A stretch of DNA of 64,000 nucleotides from assembly GCF_000340215.1 (NCBI RefSeq), contig NW_006921538.1, positions 372,001 to 436,000 of the forward strand, read 5' to 3'. Below the pieces are notes generated by a model. The model worked only from the letters and a program-made list of their open reading frames with translations, was not told the DNA's origin and did not search any database. Both the position numbers and the translations under genes were made by a program. Shown in pieces: positions 43,050 through 52,726 of the stretch. The DNA is from Pseudocercospora fijiensis CIRAD86. Taxonomy: Eukaryota > Ascomycota > Dothideomycetes > Mycosphaerellales > Mycosphaerellaceae. Position 1 is the first letter of the stretch; each line of letters begins with the position of its first letter.

Positions 43050-45020
43050 GCGTGTCGCTGTCGTCTTTCGACAATTCATGATCAGTCCTGCTTGCTCGCT
43101 TGCTGATCGAACCCTTGCTTGAGGGTGTTTCTTTTTTTTCGCCCCATCATTGATGATGGGATGTATTTTATTGATTCATGAGAAAACATTTTGTATATAC
43201 AACGCTCGGTCGGAATAGGGAATCGAGCGAGTCGGCATGAAAACTTTGCCTGACTGCAAAAAACCAACTCACAATTTCTTTTTTGTATACATGGTACATG
43301 CAGCGGAATATAGATGAGCTTGAATCCAAAAGCGGCTTCTGTTCTGAATATTACTGTCTTCTCTCTCTCTCTCTCTGCTGATTCCTCAGCAATCGTCTCC
43401 CATCGTTGGTGGTGTTGTCTCGCTCGCTGAGATCCTCGCTGTCGGAGATGTCTTCTCGCCAGGCCGCGAGCGGAACCCCGATACTGCTGCCGTGACTTTG
43501 CCTCTTTCTCAAGACCGATTTCCCCATCCAGCGTACGTTTCGCGGCTCGCCCATCTAGGATTACCAAAAGCCCGCAGTCTGTAATCCGTCTATTCGAAAT
43601 GTACGTGCACTTTGCCACCCGAGATCCAGAGTTCTGTCGTTGCGTGTCTCCAAAAAACCCATGCTTCAGAATTCCAAACCCCTCCATTCTCCATACCAAA
43701 TTCATCACCGTGCTTCTCTAGGTAGCCTGATTCCCCCAACATCTATAAGTACCTATTACCGGCAAATAAATCCTCGGCGCATCCGTTTAATGCACTTCTA
43801 AAAATCCCCCATATTATTATACCTCCTATCCCACAAAACCGAGCCCCCCCCCCCCACCTTCCTTCCCCTTCACTCATCTCACTCCCCATTACAACATCCA
43901 CCACCATCAAAGAAACTCTTTTTTTCCACGACAAAGGCATCGCGACTCCCACCCCTGCGCTTGAATTCAACCTCCTCATCGCAGGCCGATGACCACTCGG
44001 CACAAGATCGCTTACAGTAGTTAGTAGAAGGTGAGGGATTGCACGGCGATGATGAGAGAGCAGGGTATGCTTGGCGCCTTTTGAGGATTTTTGGACGAGG
44101 GGAGGTCATGGTTGCGCGATGATGAGGTCGGGATAAGCTGGTCGTTATTGTAGTCGACTAGATATTTTTTCAGCATGTGATTCGGCGTGATGTTGCAGAG
44201 TTGTGGCGATCGGGAAATTCAATTCGCTTCCATGTTGACTTGACACTCTCACGACATGGAGAGCTGTCCGGAATGATATGGATCTTGCAATAATTCTCAC
44301 TCGACAGAACTTTGATGGTCAGGGAAGGGAAGCCGGCTTCTCACGTCTGCGTCGACAAGCGGAGTGGCTTAACTTCGATATTTTGGGCGAATCGAAAGAT
44401 CTATATTGCAACGACCATGGGTATTGATGTCGCGATTTCTTACGCAGAGTTCGTTCAATGTGGTGTCAATCTCAACCTCGCAACGATTACTCTGCATAAC
44501 TTCGATTGACGGTCTTACCGGCACGCTATCATCATTCGCTCCTCCAGCCTGCCTTGTTGACTACGCAGAACATCACACTTCATCCTCTGTCGGCTCTCGA
44601 AGCGAACTACTGGTGAAGGTCATTGTCCAGCAAGCACGACCACAGTCAAGAAGTGCTGCAAGCTCACGGAATTCGAAAATCTTGCCCTGCCCACCACACA
44701 CGCTCGGCAGATCATGCATAGCTCCGGTCTATCGTGTTCTACACTCTTGGCCATGATCACCATGGTCCCCAAGTTCCCCATGCAACATCTCTTGATTGGA
44801 AAATGGCAGAGGGATTCAGAGTGCAGAATGTAGAGCTACGATGTGGAAATCAGAGCGATGGGACCGGGAAACAAAGCTTCTCGCCAGACGGTACCATGCA
44901 GTGGAGACTTGTGAGGGTATGGTGATCTGGCTTCATGTCCCAGATGATTGAAAAAGCGTCCGAGTCGCATTGCCCCACTAGCCAACGGGGTTTGAAATTC
45001 GCATCGCAGAAGCCTCGATC
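43050..45020. other. Intergenic region; possible unannotated small minus-strand gene
   Basis: 3' region of the pheromone gene (T8 at about 43133), a CT/GA microsatellite (43363-43377) and a C11 run near 43847. On the minus strand two short protein-like frames occur in series: 44109-43879 (starts MTSPRPKILKRRQAYPALSS) and 43554-43351 (WREDISDSEDLSERDN, preceded by a CCTAG acceptor-like site at the ATG). They could be exons of one small gene, but no clean splice join was found. The 208-codon frame 43708-43082 overlaps these and the 3' UTR and is not credible. Confidence 0.35.
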
Positions 45021-46760
45021 TCATGACTTCGCCTTACTCTTATTCTGCCTCTTCCAAATCATGATATAACTCTCTTTCGTCGCAAGAAGATCCGCGTTCA
45101 CCTTCTCCACGAACAAATCCTGCATTTCCCACCATTGATTACTATCACTCCCTTCCTTGACTTGCACTTTCCAGACTTTCCTCTCCGCTTCACCTTCTAC
45201 CGAATCGTCTCGAACTTTGACGCCTTCGTACGTGATGTTCGCGACTAATTCGTAGACGATAGGTTCGCCGATCGGATGGATTTTGGGGTCGGGTTCCACG
45301 TAAGGCGATACGTCTAGTGTTCTCGGGTTGAAAGTCACGATCGTTGGGTTCCGTTGTGAGCCGAGGAATTTATTCGGTTGGAAACGTTTTACATGCATGA
45401 TGAGGAATGGTGGGAGAGGATGAAGGAGTCGGTATCGCATTCGGGTATTCATGCGTTCTTGTGCTGTGATGCCGTTGTACTTTTGTAGGACGGTGGTGAG
45501 GGAGACTTGAGGGATGATGTTCTTTTCCACATCGTCTTGGAAGAGCGGGGCGGGTGGGAGGTCGAGGGTGAGGATCATGAAAGGAGATTGTTGGGATTTT
45601 ATTGCTGTGTCTTCGAAACGTAGACGGTCACCTGCGTCGGCTCGGGCGGTGATTTCTTGGGATTCGACGCGTAGGGAGCCTTGGAAGATTTTTTGGATCA
45701 GGGAGCTTTTGGGTTTGGTTTTGCTTCCTCCCAAAGCCAGGTGGAGGTTGTTGAGGAACCAGCTTAGGAAGTCGATTGGATCTGCTTGTTGTGTGAGGAG
45801 GAATTTTTTGCCGGAGCGGAGGGAGACTTCTTGGATGAGTTCGTGGGGTGAGACGTGTGATTTGAAGGCTTTGGGATTCCAGATTTTGCGAACCATGATG
45901 CTGAAGCGTTTTATGAGTTCAGATTTCAAGGAAAGGTCTTCGAGCATGAGGAAGTTGCGTAGCGGGACCACGTGCGATAATGCTTGGACGACTACATTGA
46001 GGTAGTCGTTTGCTTTGATGTTGTTCAGGCCGACGAAGCCTGGGATGTATTTTCTTCCCAACAAATCCCATTGTGGTTTTGGCTCTTTGTCGAGCGTCTT
46101 GACCTCTTCTGGTGTGAATGTTGGATCGACGACGAATTTGATGTCGTCCAAGCTCTTGTTCTTCACCTCGTACCCTTCCGGCAGCACGTAGACTTTCTTC
46201 GTCTGCATGTTGACATAGACATGATGACCGTCCTCCAATGCATGAAAATATGCTGGCGTCTTTGCGCCACGCCCTGTGAAGTATTTGCCGCATACCAGAC
46301 ACGCGTACACGTTGATGTTTGACAGGGTTATGGAGCATAGCTTTTCGAAGTCGAAGTCTAGGCGGGTCCTCGAAATTGTGTCCAGATACAAATCAGAGTA
46401 GCCAAGCGCGGGCGCATTTTGTCTTGAGGGCGCATCGTCCGCGCCGTCATCATCGCCTTCCTCCTCGCTCACATCCTCAGCATTGTGGTCGCCATTATCC
46501 CCATTGGCGCGGCCGTTGCTCAATGCGGGCGCAGGCGGAGGTGGAGGTGGAGGTGGTGGCAGGTCCTCGTCGGCGACATGCTGCACGCACGCTCTCTTCG
46601 ATGCAGGCGAGTCTGTCGTACTGTTCTCCAGTGGTGTCTCTGCCGGTCGCTTAGCCATGATGGGATTTGTTTCCTGCATGCTGTCGCGGTCGCGGTCGCG
46701 GTGCGGTCGCATGCAGGGCTCGGTAGTGTCGGCGGAGCTTGGACTTGGCGCGCGAGTCAT
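45021..46760 (-). CDS. SAD1: SAD1/USP39: U4/U6.U5 tri-snRNP-associated ubiquitin-hydrolase-like protein
   Basis: Spliceosome assembly factor needed to keep or assemble the tri-snRNP (family knowledge). 579 aa, no intron. Disordered N-terminus with a Pro9 run and acidic stretch; zf-UBP finger about residues 140-200 (VYACLVCGKYFTGRG, YFHALEDGHHVYVN); USP/UCH fold from about 235: PGFVGLNNIKANDYLNVVVQ, where the catalytic Cys box reads N-D-Y, so it is a pseudo-protease as in all SAD1/USP39; then QQADPIDFLSWFLNNLH, PPFLIMHVKRF, VYELVANITYEG and WWEMQDLFVEK, ending AYIMIWKRQ-like (SYIMIWKRQ). The Met at residue 35 (position 46658, MAKRPAET) is a plausible alternative start. Short distance to the divergent small gene at 47055. 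Confidence 0.93.
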   Translation of the reverse strand: MTRAPSPSSADTTEPCMRPHRDRDRDSMQETNPIMAKRPAETPLENSTTDSPASKRACVQHVADEDLPPPPPPPPPAPALSNGRANGDNGDHNAEDVSEEEGDDDGADDAPSRQNAPALGYSDLYLDTISRTRLDFDFEKLCSITLSNINVYACLVCGKYFTGRGAKTPAYFHALEDGHHVYVNMQTKKVYVLPEGYEVKNKSLDDIKFVVDPTFTPEEVKTLDKEPKPQWDLLGRKYIPGFVGLNNIKANDYLNVVVQALSHVVPLRNFLMLEDLSLKSELIKRFSIMVRKIWNPKAFKSHVSPHELIQEVSLRSGKKFLLTQQADPIDFLSWFLNNLHLALGGSKTKPKSSLIQKIFQGSLRVESQEITARADAGDRLRFEDTAIKSQQSPFMILTLDLPPAPLFQDDVEKNIIPQVSLTTVLQKYNGITAQERMNTRMRYRLLHPLPPFLIMHVKRFQPNKFLGSQRNPTIVTFNPRTLDVSPYVEPDPKIHPIGEPIVYELVANITYEGVKVRDDSVEGEAERKVWKVQVKEGSDSNQWWEMQDLFVEKVNADLLATKESYIMIWKRQNKSKAKS

Positions 46761-47054
46761 GTTTCAATGTTTGGCGGATATTCTAGAACTACTGCATCGA
46801 CTTTCCAAAGTCACATCGCCTGCACTCCCGATGGCCAGCACAGCGTGGCGGGCGAGGCTACGGAAAGCCCGTCCGCTCGTCTCTTGCACCTCGAGATTCG
46901 GAAAGCTGCAATGTACTTGGCTCGTGCAGTTCTGGACCGCATCTGGCGCCAGGCAGACCTTTGGCGGCCCCTGTTGCTGTATGTACGATCACGACGCCAG
47001 CGTCGGCATGGCCTACCATGCAGTTGCTGAAGGCCTGGAGGATATCCTGATCCG

Positions 47055-47558
47055 ATGGCTATCTTTAAACAGACGCAAGATGAACCTATACATCCCTTCG
47101 TCTACATGTCGACAAAGCCTTCCTGTGCAACGCTCGACACTCAGCTCTCTGCAAACGACTACTGGCGAACTGACCCACGGTTATATGATAAATATCTTGC
47201 CTTCCGTCTCAACTGGCGATCGAAGAAAACCTCGAAGCTGCCCCCCATAGGGTACGACTTCGTTCGGGCATCGCTACTTTTGGACCATCCTCGGAACCCC
47301 AACCCCGATCGAGCCTACGACTTCTTCCAACACTGCTGCAGTGGCGGAACTTCTGGCAGCATAAACGTAGCCATGCAACACGTCAGAGTGCACCGCAATC
47401 GCCTTGAACAAACACTCAAGCGTACAAGCTTGCTTCTCGGTATGGCGGGCCGAAACGAAGACGCTGCTTGGATCGATAAGATGGCTCCTGGCATGGTTGC
47501 TTGCAAGGCGCCGTTGAGTCTTGAGTCAAAGGACATGCTATTTCCTCCAGCCCCATGA
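47055..47558 (+). CDS. Hypothetical protein, 167 aa
   Basis: Open frame with protein-like composition (YWRTDPRLYDKYLAFRLNWR, then SLLLGMAGRNEDAAWIDKM) and C/G-biased third positions like its neighbours. No signal peptide, membrane segment or domain recognised. It may be only the last exon of a longer gene, since the upstream 46.8-47.05 kb has open frames too. Function unknown. Confidence 0.4.
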   Translation: MAIFKQTQDEPIHPFVYMSTKPSCATLDTQLSANDYWRTDPRLYDKYLAFRLNWRSKKTSKLPPIGYDFVRASLLLDHPRNPNPDRAYDFFQHCCSGGTSGSINVAMQHVRVHRNRLEQTLKRTSLLLGMAGRNEDAAWIDKMAPGMVACKAPLSLESKDMLFPPAP

Positions 47559-48646
47559 CCGTTCATGCAATCAAATTGGAGGCGTCACTCTGTGGGCGAT
47601 ATTTCTCGTCTGCTCAAGTTTGGAAACAGACTCTCTAGAACGTTTAGTTTAGCCTTCGGAACATCGTCGCTGGAGAAGCCTGCAACGCCTAGAGGATTTA
47701 TAACCAAATCTGCGCTGATGCTGGATACAACGGCTAGTGACTAAGCTGCTCAATCTGAGCCATACCACATGCTATGTTCATAGCGTCAACACGAGCGCTA
47801 AGCTACGAGCCTTGTCGACTTGCCGCAGCTCGCAGTATCGCAATATTGGTCCGAGGCCTTTTGACTCATGGGATCATGGAGCTTTACTTGGCCAGGCAGG
47901 TAGCAACACCACCCAGCCTTGAAATACCATACTTGCGGCGCACAACTTCGATCGCAGCTGCGTTGATCGACAAAACGCCCCCCTCTATGGTATGGACGAC
48001 TGTTCCGTAGGCGACACGAGATTTTGGTGCCAATGAGGGCACGACATCTCTAGCATGGCCACTATATGTCATTGCCATTACCATTCTCGAGGGTGCTGAA
48101 GATTAATGTATAAGTACATCTAGCTAGAAGCCTCAAGACATCTTCTTCAGCACCTTCAATAGCAGCAGCTCCAGGATCGACGCCACCACCCCTTCGACCT
48201 TGTCAAAGAGAGATTTTCCATTTGGCAATGAAGTAATCTACCCAAAGCCTCCACATGTATTTTCAGCTGAACCGTGCACGTCGAAAATTGTCCAAGGTTG
48301 TGCCGCCGCCTCGAGGCTGGGCTTGTGAACGTGCATACTTCCTCTCTCAGACCCCTAAACGAACAGTAGTGATGATGGTGTTTTGATAATTAAGTATGAC
48401 ACTCATTAGAGACATCCAGTATGCACCACGATCAGATGCTTAAGAAAGGTTCCCTTGAAGAGCGTTTTCCGCTTCCAGCTGAAACGTCGCCCGCGGCGTC
48501 AAAACACGGAATCCTTCCAGCGCCTTGGTGCCTTCTGACATCTCCTATTCACGAACCATACAAAAAATATTTTCCTCTACTTTCACAGCCAACTGACCAG
48601 AACCTCCTCGCCCATCTCTCACATCCTGAAAGCCAGAACAGCAAAA
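47559..48646. other. Intergenic region
   Basis: About 1.1 kb before the ML-like gene. Only 60-80 codon overlapping ORFs; nothing recognised. The last 230 bases include a leader without a clear TATA box. Confidence 0.5.
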
Positions 48647-49383
48647 ATGGCACCTCACATTCAGACCTTAGCCCTCTTCCTCGCCACCGCCACCGCCCAA
48701 CGCGCCCTCTACTCCATCGAAAACTCCTTCGGCACTTGCCTCGCCAACAGCTCCCTAACAGCAACCTATTTCGCCGCATCCCTAACCCCCGACAACAACA
48801 CCTTAGCATACGACCTCCAAGCCACAAACACCTACTCCGGCAGCATCACAATTTCCTATATCATCGCCGTAAACTCCACAACATACTACAATCTCATAGA
48901 AGATCCTTGTTCTTCTGGAGAAGCGAGTTTCTGTCCGGCTTCTCCCGGCCAGATTGCTTTGAATTCGAATCAGAATGCCCCGGATCGTGTGCTCAGCAGG
49001 ATTCCCGAGAGTGCGTATACGACACCGGATTTGGTGGCTTGGTTTAGGTATTATTTCAATGATTCGAGGACTGGAGAGGCGGTGGGGTGTTTGCAGACGA
49101 ATTTGACGAATCTTGCGTCGGAGAAGGCTAATGGGACTTCTTCTACTTCTTCTTCTTCTTCTTCTTCGAATTCTACTGGGGGAGGGAATGAGACGAGTTC
49201 TGGAAGCGGAGGTATGAATAGTTCGGGGTCTGGAAGTGGTGATGGAAGTTCGGGGGCTGAGGGTGTTTCTTTGAATTGGACGCTATTTGTGTAAGTGATC
49301 ACTTGGGCCGTTTGGGTGGAGTCTTGCTAATGATTCGATCCAGGTGTACACTTGTCGTGCTTGTTGCTTGCAGTTTCAGCTGA
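48647..49383 (+). CDS. Secreted ML-like domain protein with probable GPI anchor
   Basis: Two exons: 48647-49290 and 49344-49383, joined over a 53-nt intron (GTAAGT, branch GCTAAT, CCAG); 227 aa. Signal peptide MAPHIQTLALFLATATAQ; ML-like region with YSIENSFGTCLANSSLTATYF, YSGSITISYIIAVN and paired Cys (DPCSS, FCPAS, GCLQTN), similar to the N-terminal lipid-binding domain of fungal Flc/TRP-like proteins, but without their transmembrane channel. Then a Ser/Thr/Gly/Asn-rich spacer (about residues 160-205) and, from the second exon, the hydrophobic tail LNWTLFVCTLVVLVACSFS, a good GPI-attachment signal. Without the second exon the protein would stop at TLFV and lack the tail, which supports the splice. 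Likely a cell-wall or membrane surface protein. Confidence 0.65.
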
Positions 49384-49453
49384 GTTGCTCATGATCTCTG
49401 TGGAAGAGCTTCGCTGTTGGCAACGCTTGGCAACGCAGGGCACGCGTCGAAAT

Positions 49454-50077
49454 TCACCTGAAGTGCGTACTTCGCGTAAATTTGCTGGTTGTGGAATTAG
49501 AGGTCAAGCAATAATACTCATGACTTGCAGAGATCGACAGGATTGTAATAGTCCTGGCATTACGTGGAACCACGCGAGTGGTCAAGGTCAGGCGCAGACC
49601 ATACCGGCCTACCATATCGATGCCGCAAGGTTTCCATCCCATGGAGTAAAGCACCTCTTCAGCCACATGAGTTCGAAAAAGTGGCGGATCTCTGTCCTTG
49701 TGCAGCAGTGTCGATTTCTCAATGAATTCCCGCAGCCCGATCGCATCTTCCTTCTTGTCCCCCTCTTTGAATGCAAAGGTGAACCAGTCACCATCGATGA
49801 CATCCTGTCGGGAATACCAAACGTCGAACATATCGTCGCCTACACCGATATACTGTCTGTAATTCACCGCAAATCAGTCCCTGAAAGTACGCCCAGATGA
49901 TAGTGCTTGTCGCTCTTGCTGCTCGAACTCAGCACACGCTTTCTCTACACTTCCCTCCAGCTCCTTGAGCATTATGTCTGTCGTGATCGCAAGACCGTTG
50001 ACGGCATCGATCATCCGCTGCATAGTCAACGTAGTCTGCAAATAGGCCGGGGTCTTGTAGAAGATATCGTGATTCAC
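49454..50077 (-). pseudogene. Hypothetical gene broken by an in-frame stop, at the edge of a RIP relic
   Basis: One minus-strand frame runs 50077-49454 with a single internal TGA near 49874. The N-terminal part (MNHDIFYKTPAYLQTTLTMQ, helical, KACAEFEQQERQALSS) and the C-terminal part (YIGVGDDMFDVWYSRQDVID, WFTFAFKEGDKKEDAIGLRE, EEVLYSMGWKPCGIDMV) are both protein-like and in the same frame, so they were probably one protein. No family recognised. The break could be a real nonsense mutation, or a very short intron (GTACTTTCAG to ATTACAG), although about 34 nt is shorter than the other introns here. The RIP-degraded segment starts only about 10 bp beyond its start codon. Confidence 0.4.
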
Positions 50078-50087
50078 CTCAACCTAG

Positions 50088-51555
50088 GCCTGCGAAGCTA
50101 TTGTTCTAACCTGTATCTCGACTCTGCGAGACTCTTGATCTTCGTATTCGTATTTAGGAAACTCGTCTACTATTTACTAGGATCTATAGCTATAGTAGTA
50201 CTAATACCGAATAGGCCCGTTAGGTCTCGGCTCTCTAAAAACACCTTTCGTATATTAGTCGATTTTGTAATTCTTCTCTATAAAGGGAATTCGATTATCG
50301 TTAATAACTATACCGAAGGGGTAATATATAGTAAAGTGCTACCGAAGCTCGTTCTCGCACCTTTTAATATTACTTAGATAGTATAGTCCTATTCGTAGTT
50401 ATAAAGAATTAAGTTGCGTAAAGGTAAATAGGGATTATATTGCGACCGAGTATACGTAATAGATTAGTAATTAGGGCTAGCTTCCGAATACCGACAACTA
50501 ATTACGAGTACTCTACCTAATTCTTCGCCTACGAGCCTAAAGATAAACTAGGCTAAAATAGCCTATAGAATATATTATATAGCTATTTGCCCTCTAAGGC
50601 TATAGTATACTATCTCCGCGATAATATAATAGTATAAAGGCACTAGGGCCCTTCTTAGCGCCTTAGATAAGGATCTCTACTACTCTTACTACTAGTCTCT
50701 TAGTCTAGGATAGTATATAATAAGGTATTATTATCGCGATCTAGGCCCTAAAGTTAAATCCTAAATTGCGATAAAAGCCTTAGCGTTTGCTCTCGAGAGT
50801 AGGATAGCGATAGTATAGAGTATTAATATTCTCCTATATACTTAGAGATCGTTCTGTAGTCTAGGTACTCGAATCTCGTCTATTATCGAGTATCTCGGAT
50901 ACTATTATTAGCCTTACTATACCTTCGAGTAGCGGAAGTTTTTAGATTTAGCTAGATTCTATATATAACTAGCCTTAGTATATAGAAGATAGAGCCTATA
51001 GTATCTAAATTAGCGATAGCCTTATATAAGATTAATTCTTCTTTTTATTAAAGCGTAGGACCCTTTTTCTAGGTTTAGCTATATTTAGTATAGTATTTAT
51101 TCTATATATTACTATATTTTAAAACCCCGTAGGTAATTATATAGAAGCCGCCTAGTTTTACTTTAGGCGCTTCGCTATAGGCTTAGTAGGGACCGCTAAC
51201 TAGATATATCCTAGTATAGAAGATAATATAAAAATAGAATAGATAGAAATAGAAGATAGAAGATAGAAGGTATATAGGCCTATAAAGTAGGGCGCCTAAA
51301 TAGAGGTAGACGGCCTCCTAGATTAGTATACTTTAGGACTAACTAATCCGCCTTTCGCTCTAGTATCTAGAATTATAGATATTACTAGTATTCTTAGTAT
51401 ATAGTATAATAGATCTTAATAGTACTTTTAAAGCTATTCTTATAAAGATTATATAGTCTTAACTAAGCGACTTTACTTGTCTCTATAGAGTAGTAAAGGC
51501 TATTCTTACTATAAGCTCGGTCGGTAAGATATTAACGATAGTCTTAGAAGCCGAA
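50088..51555. mobile_element. RIP-degraded repeat relic, unidentified
   Basis: About 1.47 kb with the same CpA/TpG-poor, TpA-rich character as the 5.6-19.2 kb block (for example TAGGCTATAGTATACTATC-type sequence) and sharp borders on both sides. I could not follow any protein family through the stops, nor find terminal repeats. Probably an internal or solo fragment of a transposon. Confidence 0.7.
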
Positions 51556-51643
51556 CAATCTCGCACAACACGCCTTGCTAGTGGTAGATCCGTGACCGTG
51601 AAAGGCCAACAAGAACAAACCTCATGATTCTGTCGATGTTAAC

Positions 51644-52449
51644 TTACAACATACTCCTATACCTCCCACCCTCACTCTCAAGCTCAACACCCAAAAACTC
51701 CATTACCTGACCAATATGGTCCACCCCCCAAAACCCTTCCTTCTGCCCCTTCTCATTCTCCGCCACAAACCAAGGCAAACCAAAACACCCCTCTTTCAAA
51801 GCCTCATCAGTGTTCTCTCTGAGTGCTTTCTTCGCCTCATCACCCTTCATACCCTTCAAAATCTCCTGAACCTCACTCTTCCCAAACTTGGTACCCAAAG
51901 CCTCCTCAATCGTACCCATATCATTGAACTTCTTGCTCTTGACCCAGAAAGCTTCGTATAGCGCGTCGATGCCTTTGATCACGTCGTCCTGGCTTTTGTT
52001 GTAAAGGTAGCAGAGAGCTCGCTGGGCGTTGACGGTGGGTTGAGGGAAAGGCTCGGGCATGGAGTCTGACATGGGGACCCCGAAGGTTTTGGCCCAACGA
52101 ACTCGTTCTTTACCAATCCATTTGTCTTTGTTTTTGATGTTGATGGGTGGGGTGTTGCCTGTGGATTGCATTATGCCGCCAAGGAGGATGGGGACATATT
52201 TGATTTGGATGGAGGAGAAGGCGCGGGAGTTCTGGATGTTGCTCTATTAGCCATTTTTGCGACCATTTCGTCTCGTAGAGTGATGTTCGTCTCGTAAATG
52301 AAAGGGTACAAGATGTAACAGGTACTTCTGGCGCAATGTTGCAATGTTTACGGGACACACCACAGGGGGGAACGTACCCTGGTCAACCAATACGCAATGT
52401 AAGCGAATGGCGACACGATGTCCACGTACAACGTGATTGATTTGCCCAT
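51644..52449 (-). CDS. Kappa-class glutathione S-transferase / 2-hydroxychromene-2-carboxylate isomerase family
   Basis: DsbA-like thioredoxin-fold GSH transferase; kappa enzymes are mitochondrial or peroxisomal in animals, and location is unclear here. Two exons: 52449-52378 and 52231-51644, intron 146 nt (GTACGT...TCCAG); 219 aa, the family length. N-terminus MGKSITLYVDIVSPFAYIAY (the Ser of the SPF motif is the GSH-thiolate residue); after the splice IQIKYVPILLGGIMQSTGNT-PP, KDKWIGKERVRWAKTFGVPM, RALCYLYNK, then the cis-Pro region FGLPWFVAENEKGQKEGFWG and DHIGQVMEFLG. The C-terminus is SML, which is not a strong SKL-type signal. The ATG at 52171 inside exon 2 would drop the active site and is rejected. 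Confidence 0.9.
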
Positions 52450-52726
52450 AGTTGCGAATTATTACTTCCTCTTGACTTTTTTACCTCTGAAAATTACCCA
52501 GACGTCTATGGGCTCATGAAAGCATTTGTAGTAGTGAAGTTGGAAGAGCTGATATGTCATCGTATCCCGGACCTCGGCATTCGGCCTTAGGCGGAGATAG
52601 CATGTGTGACAGTATGATAATCGTCACCACAGCAATTTTCGCTGCTGTTCATGTTAAGACTGTCTACAAAATCAGCCAAATGGGTATCATAATGCTTCGC
52701 TTCCAAAAAAAGCTTCTCAAGACTGA

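Noticed and set aside
41957..43079. Antisense ORFs of 340 and 361 codons across the pheromone gene
   Set aside because: They are mirror frames of the repeated pheromone units, kept open by the repeat structure. They lack start context, domain character and any independent support.
43082..43708. 208-codon minus-strand ORF
   Set aside because: Overlaps the pheromone 3' UTR and a competing, more protein-like frame; low-complexity Arg/Gln-rich content.
49907..50377. 156-codon plus-strand ORF into the RIP relic
   Set aside because: Starts in the antisense of the broken gene and continues into RIPed DNA, crossing a compositional border; not a plausible protein.
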